In this document: in pieces, positions 7,401 through 7,467 of the stretch
Layout of the letters: every line of letters begins with the position of its first letter
Numbering within the stretch: the first letter of the stretch is position 1
Origin: Chlamydiota bacterium
GTDB lineage: Bacteria; Chlamydiota; Chlamydiia; Chlamydiales; JAJFMB01
DNA length: 7,467 nucleotides
NCBI GenBank assembly: GCA_021772355.1
Contig: JAJFMB010000134.1
Span: 1 to 7,467 of the forward strand
Direction: 5' to 3'
The notes under the pieces: model-generated
Database searches by the model: none
The model's input: the letters and a program-made list of their open reading frames with translations, nothing else
Told to the model about the DNA's origin: nothing
Translations under genes and position numbers: made by a program

Positions 7401-7467
7401 TGTAGAACGCACACATACTCTCAAAATTAAGAAACTTGGAAACTGCGACAAAAAACCCCAACGGAAA
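7378..7467 (+). CDS. Possible start of an unidentified gene, cut by right edge
   Basis: ATG at 7378 opens a frame of 30 codons with no stop before the window ends. The peptide begins MKTLVTPFVERTHTLKIKK and is basic; I do not recognise it. The ATG overlaps the TGA of a seven-codon frame (7358-7381) as ATGA, but this arises from the 20-bp repeat. No Shine-Dalgarno precedes it. It could be a chance open frame. Confidence 0.25.
   Translation, partial: MKTLVTPFVERTHTLKIKKLGNCDKKPQRK

Overview
The window looks like a chromosomal segment from a chlamydia-like (environmental, amoeba- or host-associated) member of the Chlamydiae. The evidence is the close resemblance, from memory, of the GroES and GroEL proteins to chlamydial chaperonins, a CIRCE-like operator ahead of groES, and moderate base composition. 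The genus cannot be fixed from this sequence alone.

Left part (1-1871, minus strand): the N-terminal 623 codons of a bifunctional proline catabolic enzyme (PutA type). It holds the complete proline dehydrogenase domain and the very beginning of the aldehyde dehydrogenase domain; the rest lies beyond the left edge. A 65-bp gap separates it from a divergent plus-strand gene (1937-3193) for an exported NamZ/DUF1343 exo-N-acetylmuramidase-like protein.

Middle (3183-3679): almost 500 bp with no gene but rich in structure. An imperfect inverted repeat with two 79-nt arms begins inside the last codons of the namZ-like gene. A third copy of its core motif follows about 165 bp downstream. Next come a duplicated terminator-like element, a degenerate CIRCE (HrcA operator) and a good vegetative promoter (TTGACA-17-TACCAT).

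Right part (3680-7284, all plus strand, gaps of 24, 55 and 28 bp): groES, groEL with a long Gly-Gly-Met tail, a small FmdB-family zinc-ribbon gene, and a 421-codon WD40 gene. The WD40 protein is the highlight. It is not a generic beta-propeller: it looks like a eukaryotic Cdc20/Cdh1 (Fizzy) activator of the anaphase-promoting complex. It has the DAPxLxDDFY entry to the propeller, the CPW...ATGGGT and STHG blade motifs, a degenerate C-box-like DRLYP near the N-terminus, and a C-terminal Ile-Arg. I infer gene acquisition from a eukaryotic host and a possible role as a secreted mimic of a host cell-cycle regulator.

Right edge (7285-7467): tetranucleotide and 20-bp tandem repeats, then a short reading frame that stays open to the end of the window and may be the start of another gene.
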